A stretch of 64,000 bases of DNA from Aphrophora alni (lineage: Eukaryota > Arthropoda > Insecta > Hemiptera > Aphrophoridae): contig OY740772.1 of the NCBI GenBank assembly GCA_963513935.1, forward strand, positions 15,594,098 through 15,658,097, written 5' to 3'. The notes beneath the pieces are model-generated. The model was given only the letters and a program-made list of their open reading frames with translations, was not told the DNA's origin and did no database searches. The position numbers and the translations under genes were made by a program. Below are positions 49,201 to 58,999 of the stretch, piece after piece; position 1 is the stretch's first letter; every line of letters starts with the position of its first letter.

Positions 49201-50066
49201 ACACAAGAAGAATTTTTGGGACAATTTAATGCAGATCTCTTATTTCATTATGTTAATGACATTTTAAAACTGCCTTAAAATATTTTAAAATGTTAAATTT
49301 GACTACTGTATCCCAACTGCAGTTCCTTCATTTACTATTTTGTTGTACAGTGGAATAAGATAATGATGTCATTTCTTTTATATAGTATCTGCTACTTACC
49401 TGAAGCAACATTCTATTCGAATTGGTGTAACAGATGATATGGGGCACACACATAACAAGGTACACATCAAAACATGTAGTTGGATGTAAAACAAGGTACA
49501 GTAGAACCCCTCAAACTCGACCCCCTCAAACTCGACATTCCGTCAAACTCGACAGGGCCAGTGACAAGGAGCATGGGATTTCCAAGGTCATTCACTGCAT
49601 TGTTTTACGCCATGTGCGCCTGCCAGATGCCCGGAGGTTGAGGCTTGTTACTTTTGTTTATACAGCTGTGAGGGATGCTCCTTTGTCTAGCCACTTATCC
49701 TACTGTATAGTAGAGGCCAAAGTTAAAGATAAAGGGTCCAGATAGACCAGGACAGCCCTAAACATTTGTTGTCAAAACATTCATATTGTTGTGAACCCAA
49801 GCGCCTAACCACCCGGATGCTACCGGTCATTAGCACCGATTCCATTAAAGTAAGCGGCAAGTCTTTTGTCATAACAATTCAACGGAGCGTCGTAGAACTA
49901 TGATTCAAGTTTTGTAATAAAGGTCTTAACCATGTGAGAAAAATGATCCGACTCTTAATTATATGCGATCAGCAGTTCAATTTATAGCATTTGTATTGGA
50001 CTGTGTTTGGTATGGACATTCTTTTTCTTCGGCGACTTTTTTTTTCAATGCTAACTTTGCTCTAAT

Positions 50067-50115
<49 letters not shown>

Positions 50116-53100
50116 TTTTAATCTTTAAAAATATTTAATGGACTGTCTGTTTTTTACTGTAAATTTTATTACAGCATATTAGGATAGGTCTTTTTAGTTT
50201 ACTAAACCTATTGTACAAGGCCAACACTTTTTAAATCTCATTTGACCGATCGATAAATTTAATTTTAATGTGTGATTGAACACACTATTTTTTTGTTGTC
50301 AGGCAGGGACTTTTTTGCAATAAACGTTTAATCATTGATAATCAATAAATGTACAGTTATTTAAAATAATTTTGAGTATTTGTTGCAAACCTAACCATTA
50401 AATACCAAAGTTCCCTAAAACTCGACAACCCCCAAACTCGACAACCTTAAAGTCCACATTGTGTCGAGTTTGAGGGGTTCTACTGTATTTGCAAATAATC
50501 CTCCTCGTAAAATAGTTCTTTGGAGTCAAAAATTAAGAGGAGCAGGTAATACTATTAAAAAAAATTTAATACATAAAAAATGCTTTTAAATTCAAGTATT
50601 GGTAAGTAGCAGAAATACACATAGAAAGTAGCATAAGAATAGATGAAATTCAAAATTCCCTAGTTAGAGGCAGAGACTATAAACAATATATCAATACAGT
50701 AACAGATTTCAAATTTTCAAATTTAAGTTGTTTTTAAAAAAAGATGATTTTTATGCCTCAAATTAATTTTATTATAAACAAATGATACATAATAAACTAA
50801 TTATCTCTTTGGATATTAAATATGTGGGTGCTGACATGATTTACCAGGAAACAATTACTTTATGTAATATATATATAGGTTAGAATTTAATAGGGCACAT
50901 AGCCTATTAGATTGGTTAGATTTTGTATGGACAGGGGACAGGCTTACCTTGGAAAATGGTCCTTGGTATTACCTAATAGTACATAAGTAAGAAAACACAC
51001 ACAAAAAACACTAAAGTTTTGAAATATTTCATAAACACTGTTCACTTTCTCAATCAGTAGAGTTAAGAAGAAGACTGAAGACTGAGTGTTGAACCACAGA
51101 ACTAAGAAGACGGAAACTGTCTCATCAATGGGTCACAAAATCAAGAGAACCCCCTAATCTTAACCTTAGATGAATAATCCTTTATCCTTTTCCCTTTCCC
51201 AACAGGCTTTATAAAAATTTAAAAAATAATAATAAAAATTTTATTTTATTTTTTTAAACTGATTCAACACTCAGTCTTCAGTCTTCTTCTTAGGACCATT
51301 TTCCAAGGTAAGCCTGTCTCCTGTCCATACAAAATCTAACCAATATATATTCTTGTTGTTTAAAGGTACAAAACTTCTCGGTCATAAACACCTAATTAAA
51401 AAAGGAAGAAAAGAGCATACAATAAATACCCTTAGCCCTTGAATAGTTTCAGAGTCACAAAAACAAGATAGACCTCATAGGAAAGATGAAAGAGAGAGAT
51501 GTAACCCGAGACTACATGAAAAAAGTGCAGATCCAGTTAGGTACCCTCGGTATTGCCAAGCCAGTATTCACTAGACTTTATAATTTGTTAACAAAACATT
51601 TCGTAAACCATGTCTACTGGCCTATATTGTAAGAATTGATCAAAGTTAGTGATAATATTATGATTAATTAACCCTACAAATTCCAATCGGTTACTTTAAC
51701 ATCTTCTCTAACTGCCAATGTTAGATGTTTAAGTATGCCTTGTTCAATCTGTTACTGTTATCCCAATTTTTATCTGATTCGGCTATATTGGTAATGCTCG
51801 TTAGCTAAGGAATCAAGCTTTTATATGATATGTAACAGCATACCGTTCATTTCGTTTGGTGACATGTAGAACATTGTTTTAGTTCAACTGACTCCTACTT
51901 CGGTGATTAATAGTTTAAGAAATTGTTCTGAGAGTTATTTTTATATAGATAATATTTGTTGATTTTTATATGTTTTAGTGTATATATGTTGAAATGTAAC
52001 ATGGCAAACACACACTGTTGAACTAGTGATAATATAAAATGTTAAAATATAAAAAATTACCCAGCAGTACAGGGTTGTTCGGTCTTCTCCTATAGTTGTG
52101 TAATATTTTGTTAAAACCTATTTTAAATTGTGGATTTTTTATTAATATAATGGAATTGTATTTGGATAATATCTGTCTGTGGAAGTTGAATTTGAGTCAT
52201 AAGATAAAAATTGTTTCGTTGTTCTAGGGTTAAATTTTTTTTTAGATCAACTTGTTACTTAAGCGCTCTTGTTGCCTTGAGCAAACAAACAAGTTGCTAA
52301 GTATTTGTCAATGGTGGGGGGAAATGAGAGTATTGGTACTTAACGGTCCATCCACAAACTAAATTTGTACACTATACTGAACTGTACAGCTGTTGGTATA
52401 TGATCTACAAAAATAAAAATATAGATACAGTCCAAAATTTAAAAAAAATTGTTAATAATAACACAGTTACTAATCGATGAAAAAATACAATTCTAACATT
52501 AATATTTATTACACATGAAAATGATAACACCGAAAGTTTCAGACAAGGTTATTAAAAAACCATGTTTTTTCATTTCCTTGAATATAAAAAATTTATTGAC
52601 ATATACAGTAATCGGAAACAAAATGATGAATCCAATGGCGAAATTACTAATTAATAAAAAATAATAAGTGTGACTTTCACTGTATTATAAAGTCAGGATT
52701 TTATAATTAGAAAATCCAATTATTATATTGCATAGACATTTCACCTCCATGGCATGTGTTCCTACTAAAAGCCTTACAAATTAGTTTATAAGATTAAGAT
52801 AACTTGGTCATATCACATGTAAATATAATTTACAATCTACTTTATACTTACCCGTTTTACTAATATATCCTTCTTTATAACTTGCTTCCATGAAGACAAA
52901 ATCACTAAAGCAAGAACGGTTCAAGATTACTCCTTGTCCTGAAAATTTCATAAATATTTATTAGAACTTTATAACAAAACATAATTCACAACCCTCTATA
53001 TGGAGAACTACTAACTCAGTGTGAAGACAACTGACCCAGTTATAAACCTGGCTTGTATAATATAAATATATAATCAGTAATAAATTATGATAAATTAGTA

Positions 53101-56100
53101 AGGAAGTAACATAATCAGATGATAAATTAGTAAGGAGACTATGACAATTGTTCAGAAACATTTTAGAGTAGTTTAAGCAAAATAAACTCATGTTGATATA
53201 CTGTATTTACAAGAATTCATCAATTGAATTTGACCACTCAATAAATCTGAAGGCAGCTGTTTAAGTTAACAAACGCTTGTAAAATAGGTGATGGAAACAA
53301 TGCCGTCTTGTGGTCTAATTACTCACCTCGTAAAGGCTACCGTGGTTTCGAAAACTCTAGGTTTCCATCATCAGGCCGCACAAAATAGTCAAATCACTCA
53401 TTAGAGGTCGTCACATAACAATAAAACACTAAAAACACAACTTAACATAGAACCGTAAACAGTACAAACATAGTTGTTTTGGCCAAAATATCGCGTGTGA
53501 TACCGGTACCGGGCAATTCTAGACGTGAAATTATTGCTGTAGGCACAGACTCCCTCCCTTCTCCGTTATCTATTGTGGTGGTCTAGTACAATGTCTGTTT
53601 ATCATGCTGGCTGTCTTTATTGTGACATCATAAATTTGATTTGATTTGAAGGATAGTTTGTCATTGAGGATATTAGATGGATCTATTTTTAACAGGAAGT
53701 AAACATAATTAAACACATCGCAGTATCCAATGGGTACAAGAGCTCAGATATCAACAAACTCATCAAATAATACAAATAAGAAACCCATTATTAAAAACAA
53801 AAAGCAAACTTACGCCTCCACAGAATATGGATCAGCATTGAGTCTTACTCTAAAACATAGACTGGAAAAAGAGAATGTAACCGTTGCTTTCAATACCTCA
53901 AACAAAATATCCTATATTTTTTAAATAACACAATAAAAGATATAAATAATGACAAACATGATAAGACTGGCATATACAAGATCACTTGTAATGAATGCCC
54001 CAATTTTTATATAGGACAGACAGCCCGCTCTTTCAACAAAAGATTTATTGAACACTTGCCTAAGAGGACTTTATATACAAACTCTGCCTTCGGTGAACAT
54101 CTAATCGACAAAAACCATAAATACATGGATATCCAATCTAACTTCGAGATATTACAGTTTTGCAAAAAAAGTAAGTACCGTGCATGGATTCCCTAGAAGA
54201 GTTCGAGATCTATAAGGGTGTAAATCACCTCTGAAGTAAAGGTAGACCTCTGAAGTAAATCACAGATGATAAGCTACTAGATATTGCCCAATATAATCAG
54301 TATCAAATAATTACTAATCAGACTAATTGCACATGCATAATACAACTTCCGACAATAATTTTACTTGCCCTTGAATAGGAATATTATGAATATCAAAAAC
54401 AGGTTAGGCAAGACTAATATACAGGAATAATACAATAAATAATATACAGAAGCAGGAAGAGTAAAACACGAGATGCAATATAAGAATACACTAGGCCTAT
54501 CTATTCTAGCTATGCAAAAAATCCAAACAGTCATGAAACTAAATAAACATCCCAAGTAATAATGAGATCTACCTGCAGGCTACTAGTCCACCAGCCACTC
54601 AAAATTGAATGTCACATCGTTATTTTATTTTAAAAACTCCGACTTGTATAGTAAAAGGTGGCGCAAAAAGAATGGTCACTTTTGAAATAAATAAAAATTC
54701 TAAGATTGTTACCATATTTTTTTCCTAAATTTACATATATGAATTCTGTAGTTTACCTAATATCAAACATGTAGTTAATTTTTTTAAAAATAATACCGTT
54801 CATCTATGGAAAATCACTTCTGAAAGATGGCACATCAATATTCTTTCTTCACAGTTCTCCATCACTTTCAATACAGTTTTTTTTCCTATGGCTGCTCTTT
54901 TTATATGAATGGCTTTTTTGTAGATCATTTTGTGATCAAGGTTTGTGAACATACACTTTTTAATTTTGGTACCTCCAAAAAAAAATCACACGCTGACAGA
55001 TCAGGTGATCAAGCGAGCCTAATGTGGATGTCACCAAACCGTGAGATAACATGATTGGGAATCATTTGTTTCAGAACACGCATAGAGTCTCTCACTGTGT
55101 GGGCTGTGGTATCATATTGCTAACCCCATTTGTTCCATGTCAACATTTTAATCTCAAAGTTGTGATATCAAAAAGTTACGGAGCATGTAACAGTAACTGT
55201 AGTGCCATTCTCTTTAAAAAAATATGGACCAACTATCCCCATTTTGGATAGTCCACACTAAACATACACTTTAGCACTGTGAAGTTATTAACCATGTGTA
55301 TATATGAACATAGCATTTTTCCAATCAATTTCAATACTCCTCTCCAACGCAAGTGGCTTTTATCTTTCACTATTCAGTATTTACTTAACAATCATCGAAA
55401 TTGAGCAATTTTTAACATTTTCAATCTAGTAGCCATATTGAAATCACTCGTGGGGCGCATGCACACTTAATTAAGTTCTACAAGTTGATATTACTACGCT
55501 TCTATGATTAAAGATTTATGATGACTAGGTCTCTGAAACCCAGACCTATAAGTCAAGTATATAGAATGACCTTCCTTGACCTGTAGTTCTATAACTAGGT
55601 CTGATTAGATAACCATTATATATATAGTTACCTATAGCTATATATATAGTTACCTTCTCATACCTGATTTGGCATTTCTTAAAACAGATCTAGTTTTGCG
55701 GATGAAGAAAAACACATAAACATTGATAGATTTTATTTAAAACTGATGAAAGAGTTTTTTCAAAATGCCATAAAATAGTCATTTTAAATTGGTGTTTTTG
55801 GACAGATATAATGAATTGTGAAAGATAAAAAGTGAAATGTGTTGGAAAGAAGTATCGAAATGATGGAAACACGCTATTTAGAAGATGAATTGCCGAGATT
55901 TAACACTAAAATCGGTTGGGCAGCATCAACACATATTTACCATTTTTTAAACTAATCACAACTTACTTATTCTACAATTGATATAAAATTAATGGTATAT
56001 TTCAGTTGATACCACAATGCGATTTAATATAGAAATTTTATGAAATCGTGTTTTGCATACCTCATTATGAAACAACTGGATCATCCTTAAGCTGGGAAGA

Positions 56101-57631
56101 CCATTTTCAAGTATGAAAATCCATTATTTCTGTCTAAAATAAGCAATTTAAAAGTGTACATTCAATGATCAGAATACAAGATGAGGATGAGCCTATTCGT
56201 TTAGGTTTCATAAGTCAAGAAATAAACTTGTCGGTACTTACGTATTAACGCCACCGCAGCAGAAGTTGCTAATGCGCATGCGCCAATATTTGCTTACTTT
56301 GTGATATAATTATATATCACGACAGCTTTGGCCAGGTAGCTATATATATATAATCACCTGGCCATCCCTTTCGTAAGTTTATTGAAGTTAATAATGTGAA
56401 ATTAGATCATGGATAAACATGAGCTTTAAAAGTGAAGTGCCGCCAATCTACGCCTAAAATTTTTTCCGACAAATCATAAAATGAAAGTATATGAATCTCA
56501 AAGCTGAAAAAAATGGAATTCTGCTTCCCTTAAATCAGTTTGCTCTTTACTGGCGCATGCACATTAGCGCAACTTCTGCTGCGGTGGCGTTAATACGTAA
56601 GTACCCTTGACTCATATACTAAATATACATTAATATAGTGTAATAATATACATAATAATATATAATAATAATACACTAAATATACATTAATACATATAAT
56701 TACTTTGCGAGGATGAACAAAAACATCAAGTGATGAGACACTCAATATATTCCCAATCATTACCATATGAAGTACCGTAAATAGATACCTTAACTTATTA
56801 AAGCTAGGATTTCCTACTTTTAAATTGCTTATTTTAGACCAAAATAATGGATTTTTATACTTGAAAAGGGTCTTCCCAGCTTAAGGATGATCCAATTGTT
56901 TTGTAATGAGGTATGTAAAACACGATTTCATGATATATCTATATTAAATCGCAACATGGTATCAACTGGACATTTACCAAAAGAATTAAGTCTACTGACC
57001 AAATTTTTAATACTAACCACAAAAATAAATGGATAAATTAATTTATACCTACATAACACTCTGAACCAAAAATATACTAACCTGTACTTAGTATATGAGC
57101 CAAGGCATCAACATACTTGAAATACCTGAGTTGGTATAGCATAACTTGGAAATATGCTGAATTAAGACCTTTTGGATCCATACAGAAATTTTTTTCATCA
57201 TAGCTCTTCATAGAGTCTGGTAGCTTGTCATCTAATTGCCTCATATCATATCCATATGCATTTATATAAATCTCATCCATTGTTGTTTGAGGCACATACA
57301 ACATATCCAAATCTTCTGCTAGCTCTTTAGCAAATGCAGATTTTCCAGCAGCAATTGGTCCATCAACAACTATTACCTTTGTATTTTCATCAAACCTGTG
57401 ACTTGAGCGATCTAACCAGCTCCTTATCAAACCATATTTTTTTTCTTTGTAAGGATATGGTGGAGGACGTTTGTAATTAGGATCTCTGAGAGATTTTCCA
57501 CAAATACCAGCAGACAGAATTGGAAAAATAGATTTTAAATTTGATCCACATATCGGATTTTTGCAAACAATTGGCTTCACAGGCAGAGTAATTATTTTTG
57601 GAAAATTAGCACCGATAATGGCTAGAGCCAT
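37198..57631 (-). CDS. ND-42: NADH dehydrogenase 42 kDa subunit (NDUFA10), six exons
   Basis: Supernumerary subunit of mitochondrial complex I, on the matrix side, built on a deoxynucleoside-kinase fold. Coding exons: 57631-57082, 52938-52852, 45954-45744, 42493-42329, 38719-38605, 37293-37198. Lengths 550+87+211+165+115+96 = 1224 nt, giving 407 residues plus stop. All five introns are GT-AG and the split codons join in frame at each junction. Residues 1-40 look like a mitochondrial presequence. The P-loop GPIAAGKS is at residues 91-98, after VIVVD. Later signature blocks: DFVFMEASYKEGYIS, TIHELLKPHLSIYLD, HAELLIYDW, VVIEDIERLDFDKY, NFNVPRYDCPELL, APGMRYQEGYNADQGDT. These agree closely with fly ND-42 as remembered. 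The locus spans over 20 kb because introns are loaded with transposons. Confidence 0.97.
37720..37930 (+). mobile_element. mariner N-terminal fragment (in ND-42 intron 5)
   Basis: Short + strand readings EMQSAY, then SVAGIHCQLCAVYGQTIMSE in a shifted frame, resemble the first helix-turn-helix of mariner transposases (ExxxVYGxxxMS). Truncated and inactive. Confidence 0.5.
37944..37996. repeat. (GT)n-(AC)n perfect palindrome
   Basis: A GT run leads through TACATATATA into an AC run, so the whole block can fold on itself as a long hairpin. Confidence 0.9.
38605..38719 (-). CDS. ND-42: ND-42 coding exon 5
   Basis: Acceptor AG at 38721-38720, donor GTAAG at 38604. Encodes LYADQKDQLMVNFNVPRYD to EETWYF; ends in phase 0. 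Confidence 0.95.
39689..40480 (-). repeat. dispersed repeat B, copy 2 (in ND-42 intron 4)
   Basis: Inverted relative to copy 1 at 8106-9645 and without the 758-bp insertion. Gives the uninterrupted form, about 790 bp. No coding capacity; both copies contain a purine-rich strand and an ACACATACAC block at the 39.7 kb end. Confidence 0.75.
40690..41110 (-). mobile_element. mariner-type transposase N-terminal fragment
   Basis: - strand reading SPAKPNLISKVALNTGV followed by TKSTVHRII, a paired-type second helix-turn-helix as in mariner superfamily transposases. No catalytic block seen. Confidence 0.5.
42329..42493 (-). CDS. ND-42: ND-42 coding exon 4
   Basis: Acceptor AG at 42495-42494, donor GTAAG at 42328. 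Encodes SGHAELLIYDWTDGGDVE and on to KKEQVYSDLRM. Confidence 0.95.
42940..43475 (+). mobile_element. LINE ORF2 C terminus and 3' tail (in ND-42 intron 3/4 flank)
   Basis: Lies in intron 3 (between exons at 42493 and 45744). The + strand frame ends CRPLFKKLDILTFPSIYIL, the conserved closing block of CR1/Jockey-like reverse transcriptases, and continues in another frame as HNTR-like residues. A tail of tandem AAAT units at 43458-43478 probably marks the 3' end. Confidence 0.65.
43750..44440 (-). mobile_element. LINE RNase H remnant, I/Jockey-like
   Basis: - strand reading IWIFSNSRLALQLINDI (RNase H second Asp region, Asp changed to Asn), then YPSYCGISGNERAVDLADLA (the conserved H-x-GIxGNExAD block). 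Followed by a frame-shifted tail. Inactive, inside ND-42 intron 3. Confidence 0.75.
44740..44935 (-). repeat. dispersed repeat A copy
   Basis: Inverted copy with CCTATCAGGTCTCTCTTGAC and ATTTTATGCTCTTTTCTTCC; all main blocks of the family are present in order. Confidence 0.7.
45255..45640 (+). mobile_element. tRNA-derived SINE
   Basis: Internal polymerase III promoter: A-box-like TGGTTCAATTGG at 45268-45279 followed by TAGAGCA, and B-box-like GGTTCAAGTCT at 45337-45347. The 3' half has the tail 'ACCAAATGTGATCAAAATTG...ACAGACATACAT', a type shared by many LINE/SINE 3' ends; a related tail is at 61365-61425. It cannot be a tRNA gene: acceptor stem and spacing are wrong. Confidence 0.65.
45744..45954 (-). 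CDS. ND-42: ND-42 coding exon 3
   Basis: Acceptor AG at 45956-45955, donor GTAAG at 45743. Encodes ARSVYNDLKRHTIHELL through KRQYLKEI; continues directly from exon 2 in phase 1 and leaves phase 2. Confidence 0.95.
46668..47420 (-). mobile_element. mariner transposon remnant (in ND-42 intron 2)
   Basis: - strand readings VYYDMLRNLGPAIQNKCQG, then VLIHD, an HPPYSPDL-like block (about 46980) and KEHVWQCFMKKGYKNLCLAY near the C terminus: order and motifs of mariner transposase. A terminal-repeat-like block with ACACCCAGAAAATAAGTTCC lies at about 46674. Many stops; inactive. Confidence 0.78.
47482..47606 (-). other. orphan exon-like open stretch in ND-42 intron 2
   Basis: Open for about 41 codons, bounded by acceptor AG at 47608-47607 (or 47562-47561) and a good donor GTAAG at 47481. 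Reads IVPQKFRGYNYQHPEYISW and on to MQIKEN. It cannot be inserted between exons 2 and 3 in frame from either acceptor, because exon 2 leaves phase 1, and ND-42 does not need it. May be a chance open frame, a decayed duplicate exon, or an exon of a nested gene. Confidence 0.25.
48290..49300 (+). mobile_element. decayed transposase-like gene (KxPKxDTCxxCD family)
   Basis: + strand reading NPVFSDEFKQMF, FKVPKTDTCKDCDSMRID, FDFQPALPIPND, then SDNCCGQNKN and an NSRTY...FGKVEEYG block in shifted frames. The same order (KPPKxDTCxxCD, FDLQxALPxP, DxCxGQNxN, GHSYxPxDRxFGxIE) is frequent in uncharacterised repeated arthropod proteins that I take to be transposon-derived. Multiple frame breaks. Confidence 0.55.
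49499..50485. mobile_element. Tigger/pogo MITE with subterminal repeats
   Basis: Terminal inverted repeats starting CAGTAGAACCCCTCAAACTC at both ends, with TA target duplications at 49497-49498 and 50486-50487. Length 987 bp. AAACTCGAC occurs three times at the left end and again twice just inside the right repeat. Interior has a 47-base T run (50068-50114). No transposase. In ND-42 intron 2. Confidence 0.92.
50912..51343. repeat. foldback element with two arm blocks
   Basis: 50917-50962 is the reverse complement of 51293-51338 with one mismatch; 51064-51093 is the exact reverse complement of 51263-51292. The right arm blocks are adjacent, while the left ones are separated by about 100 bp, so the left arm gained, or the right arm lost, sequence. 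Confidence 0.9.
51395..51570 (+). repeat. dispersed repeat A copy
   Basis: Contains TAGCCCTTGAATAGT, GATAGACCTCATAGGAAAGA and ACCCGAGACTACATGAA in the family order. It follows the foldback element closely. Confidence 0.65.
51571..52851. other. ND-42 intron 2, no further feature recognised
   Basis: AT-rich intronic sequence without transposase or RNA signal. Confidence 0.4.
52852..52938 (-). CDS. ND-42: ND-42 coding exon 2
   Basis: Acceptor AG at 52940-52939, donor GTAAG at 52851. Encodes GQGVILNRSCFSDFVF and EASYKEGYISKT; phase 1 at both ends. Too short to be found as a long open frame. Confidence 0.95.
53335..53377 (-). ncRNA. candidate hammerhead ribozyme core
   Basis: Read on the - strand: CTGATGA (53374-53368), one extra T, stem II GGAAAC/GTTTTC around loop CTAGA, GAAA (5349-46 side, 53349-53346), a 2-bp stem III AC/GT closed by a CACG loop, cleavage triplet GTA, then GCC pairing with GGC just before CTGATGA as stem I. 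This is the minimal type I arrangement known from Penelope-like elements. The extra T before stem II departs from the strict consensus. Confidence 0.45.
53700..54260 (+). mobile_element. Penelope-like element, GIY-YIG endonuclease end
   Basis: 53816-53920 encodes YGSALSLTLKHRLEKENVTV, resembling the linker after Penelope reverse transcriptase. From about 53955 a second frame reads GIYKITCNECPNFYIGQTAR, the GIY...YIG catalytic start with a Cys pair, followed by RFIEH (conserved Arg/Glu region), FGEHLIDKNH and FEILQF. A LEEFEIYK-like end lies near 54190-54215. Frameshifts separate the parts. The reverse transcriptase core is absent. In ND-42 intron 1. Confidence 0.8.
54640..55450 (-). mobile_element. 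mariner-type transposase remnant (in ND-42 intron 1)
   Basis: - strand readings MGIVGPYFFKENGTTVTV, then THTVRDSMRVLKQMIPNHV, ISRFGDIHIRLA*SPDLSACDFF (the W-PRSxDLTPxDFF block) and a C-terminal tail. Clear match to the C-terminal two thirds of mariner-superfamily transposases; several stops. Confidence 0.8.
55960..57000. repeat. large foldback element beside ND-42 exon 1
   Basis: Arm 1 about 55975-56300, arm 2 about 56555-56995. Landmarks: AAGCTGGGAAGACC near 56090 against GGTCTTCCCAGCTT near 56868; ACGTATTAACGCCACCGCAG near 56241 against CTGCGGTGGCGTTAATACGT near 56579; GCGCATGCGCC near 56274 against GGCGCATGC near 56554. Inside lies a second hairpin, GGCCAGGT...ACCTGGCC (56330-56365). It starts about 80 bp inside intron 1. 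Confidence 0.85.
57082..57631 (-). CDS. ND-42: ND-42 coding exon 1
   Basis: Starts at ATG 57631, the first Met of a frame that begins with a presequence-like N terminus; donor GTTAG at 57081-57077. Encodes the presequence and the kinase-like core up to HILST, ending one base into a Gly codon. Confidence 0.96.
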
Positions 57632-58600
57632 TGTAAAAACATATAAAGTTTAAATTCAACTGATTCTAGAGGTTAAACACTACTCACAAACCCAGAGTGA
57701 AAATAGCCCTGACTGCAAGTAAAAACTATAGTAAGGTTAGTAGTAAGAAATTAGAAATCAGCTGATGAAGTCTTTTTACCATAGATATTTAATTTACAGA
57801 GTGCCTTTTAAATCAGAGACAACTGAAGTTATCAATACATTATAATATAACTAAAATAACCTTAATTTAAAAGTAAGTCCTTTTTAAATAAAATTAAGAA
57901 TGATTTAATTTACTATCATCATATATTTCCTCTGTATTCATATTTTTGAAGTATAATAAACTATCAAACTAACCAAGCTTACAGACTTTGGTTTGTTTTT
58001 ATTTATTTTTTCCAAAGTGACCATATTCTAGAATGTTTACAATATTATCTGATAACTAAAACATAATTATTACAACTTTATACAAGTGGCTATGGCTGAA
58101 GAAAAGTGACGTCATTACCAACTTGGGAGGTTTGTGTGATCTGTGTTGAGGTTAGAGTCCATACAACCATAGTTCATAGATAGATTGTAACATATAACTA
58201 AATGGTACTGTAAGTTCTATGTATTCTGTGTTAGTGTCTGTGCCCTGTGGTCTGTGCTGTGGGTAGGATAGAAGGAATGTAGTTGCAAGTGAGAGTTGTC
58301 AAGTTATTAGTTTTTTTATTTTATTTTGACAGAAAACTCTAATACAGATTGCCTAATTTGTTTTAGGAAGTATTTAGTACTTTGTCATATACAACAGTAG
58401 GAGTTTCTAGCAGTTTATTGTTCTAAATTAGTTGTGCATTGTTTTTGAGATATTGGATTCTACTTGTTTTAGGCTGGTGGTTTCGAGATGGTCATTAGTA
58501 TATAATAAACAACTTTGAGTTCAATAACATCGATTTAAATTATGTAAGTAAAATTTATATAAACATGTATCCTTTAGATGTTTTAAAATTACAAAGCTTA
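57632..58600. promoter_or_regulatory. candidate shared promoter region of ND-42 and Ack
   Basis: Upstream of ND-42 ATG (- strand) and of the Ack-like gene (+ strand). Contains a perfect TGACGTCA (CRE/ATF palindrome) at 58107-58114 and a less AT-rich stretch to about 58320. Neither transcription start is visible; 5' UTR exons cannot be called from sequence alone. Confidence 0.35.
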
Positions 58601-58999
58601 GTAATTTAACCCATTCCTTGGCTTCTACTCTAATTTATTATTATTTTTTAAATTACTAATAAGAGATCCTAATAAAAGGGACAAAACAATACAAAGCTTG
58701 AAGTTTTTTAGAATCATTTGCATTTACATAGGCCTAAGGCATTTAAAAAAATTATATTTAGCTTTGCTCTAGGTTCACAATATAGTCAATATATGTTGTC
58801 CTATTATATTGATACTACATATTTGTTACTTCTAAGAACAATTTGAGATTTTTGAGTAATTTGTTCCCAAAATGAAAATTAAGTTTTAATAGTCCAATTT
58901 AATACCACCTTTAAGGGAAGTTTCAATTCGAACCTGGATTTATTATAAATATTAAAATATTTGACTATAGTAATTTTTAATGGTAAATATCTATTGTAC

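Noticed and set aside
49434..49745. 103-codon open frame at the left end of the Tigger MITE
   Set aside because: The frame runs from flanking DNA through the terminal repeat; its Arg/Thr/Pro repeats are just translated CTCGAC repeats.
50068..50114. Poly(T) run as a retroposed poly(A) tail
   Set aside because: It is internal to a TIR-bounded MITE and no retroposed sequence adjoins it.
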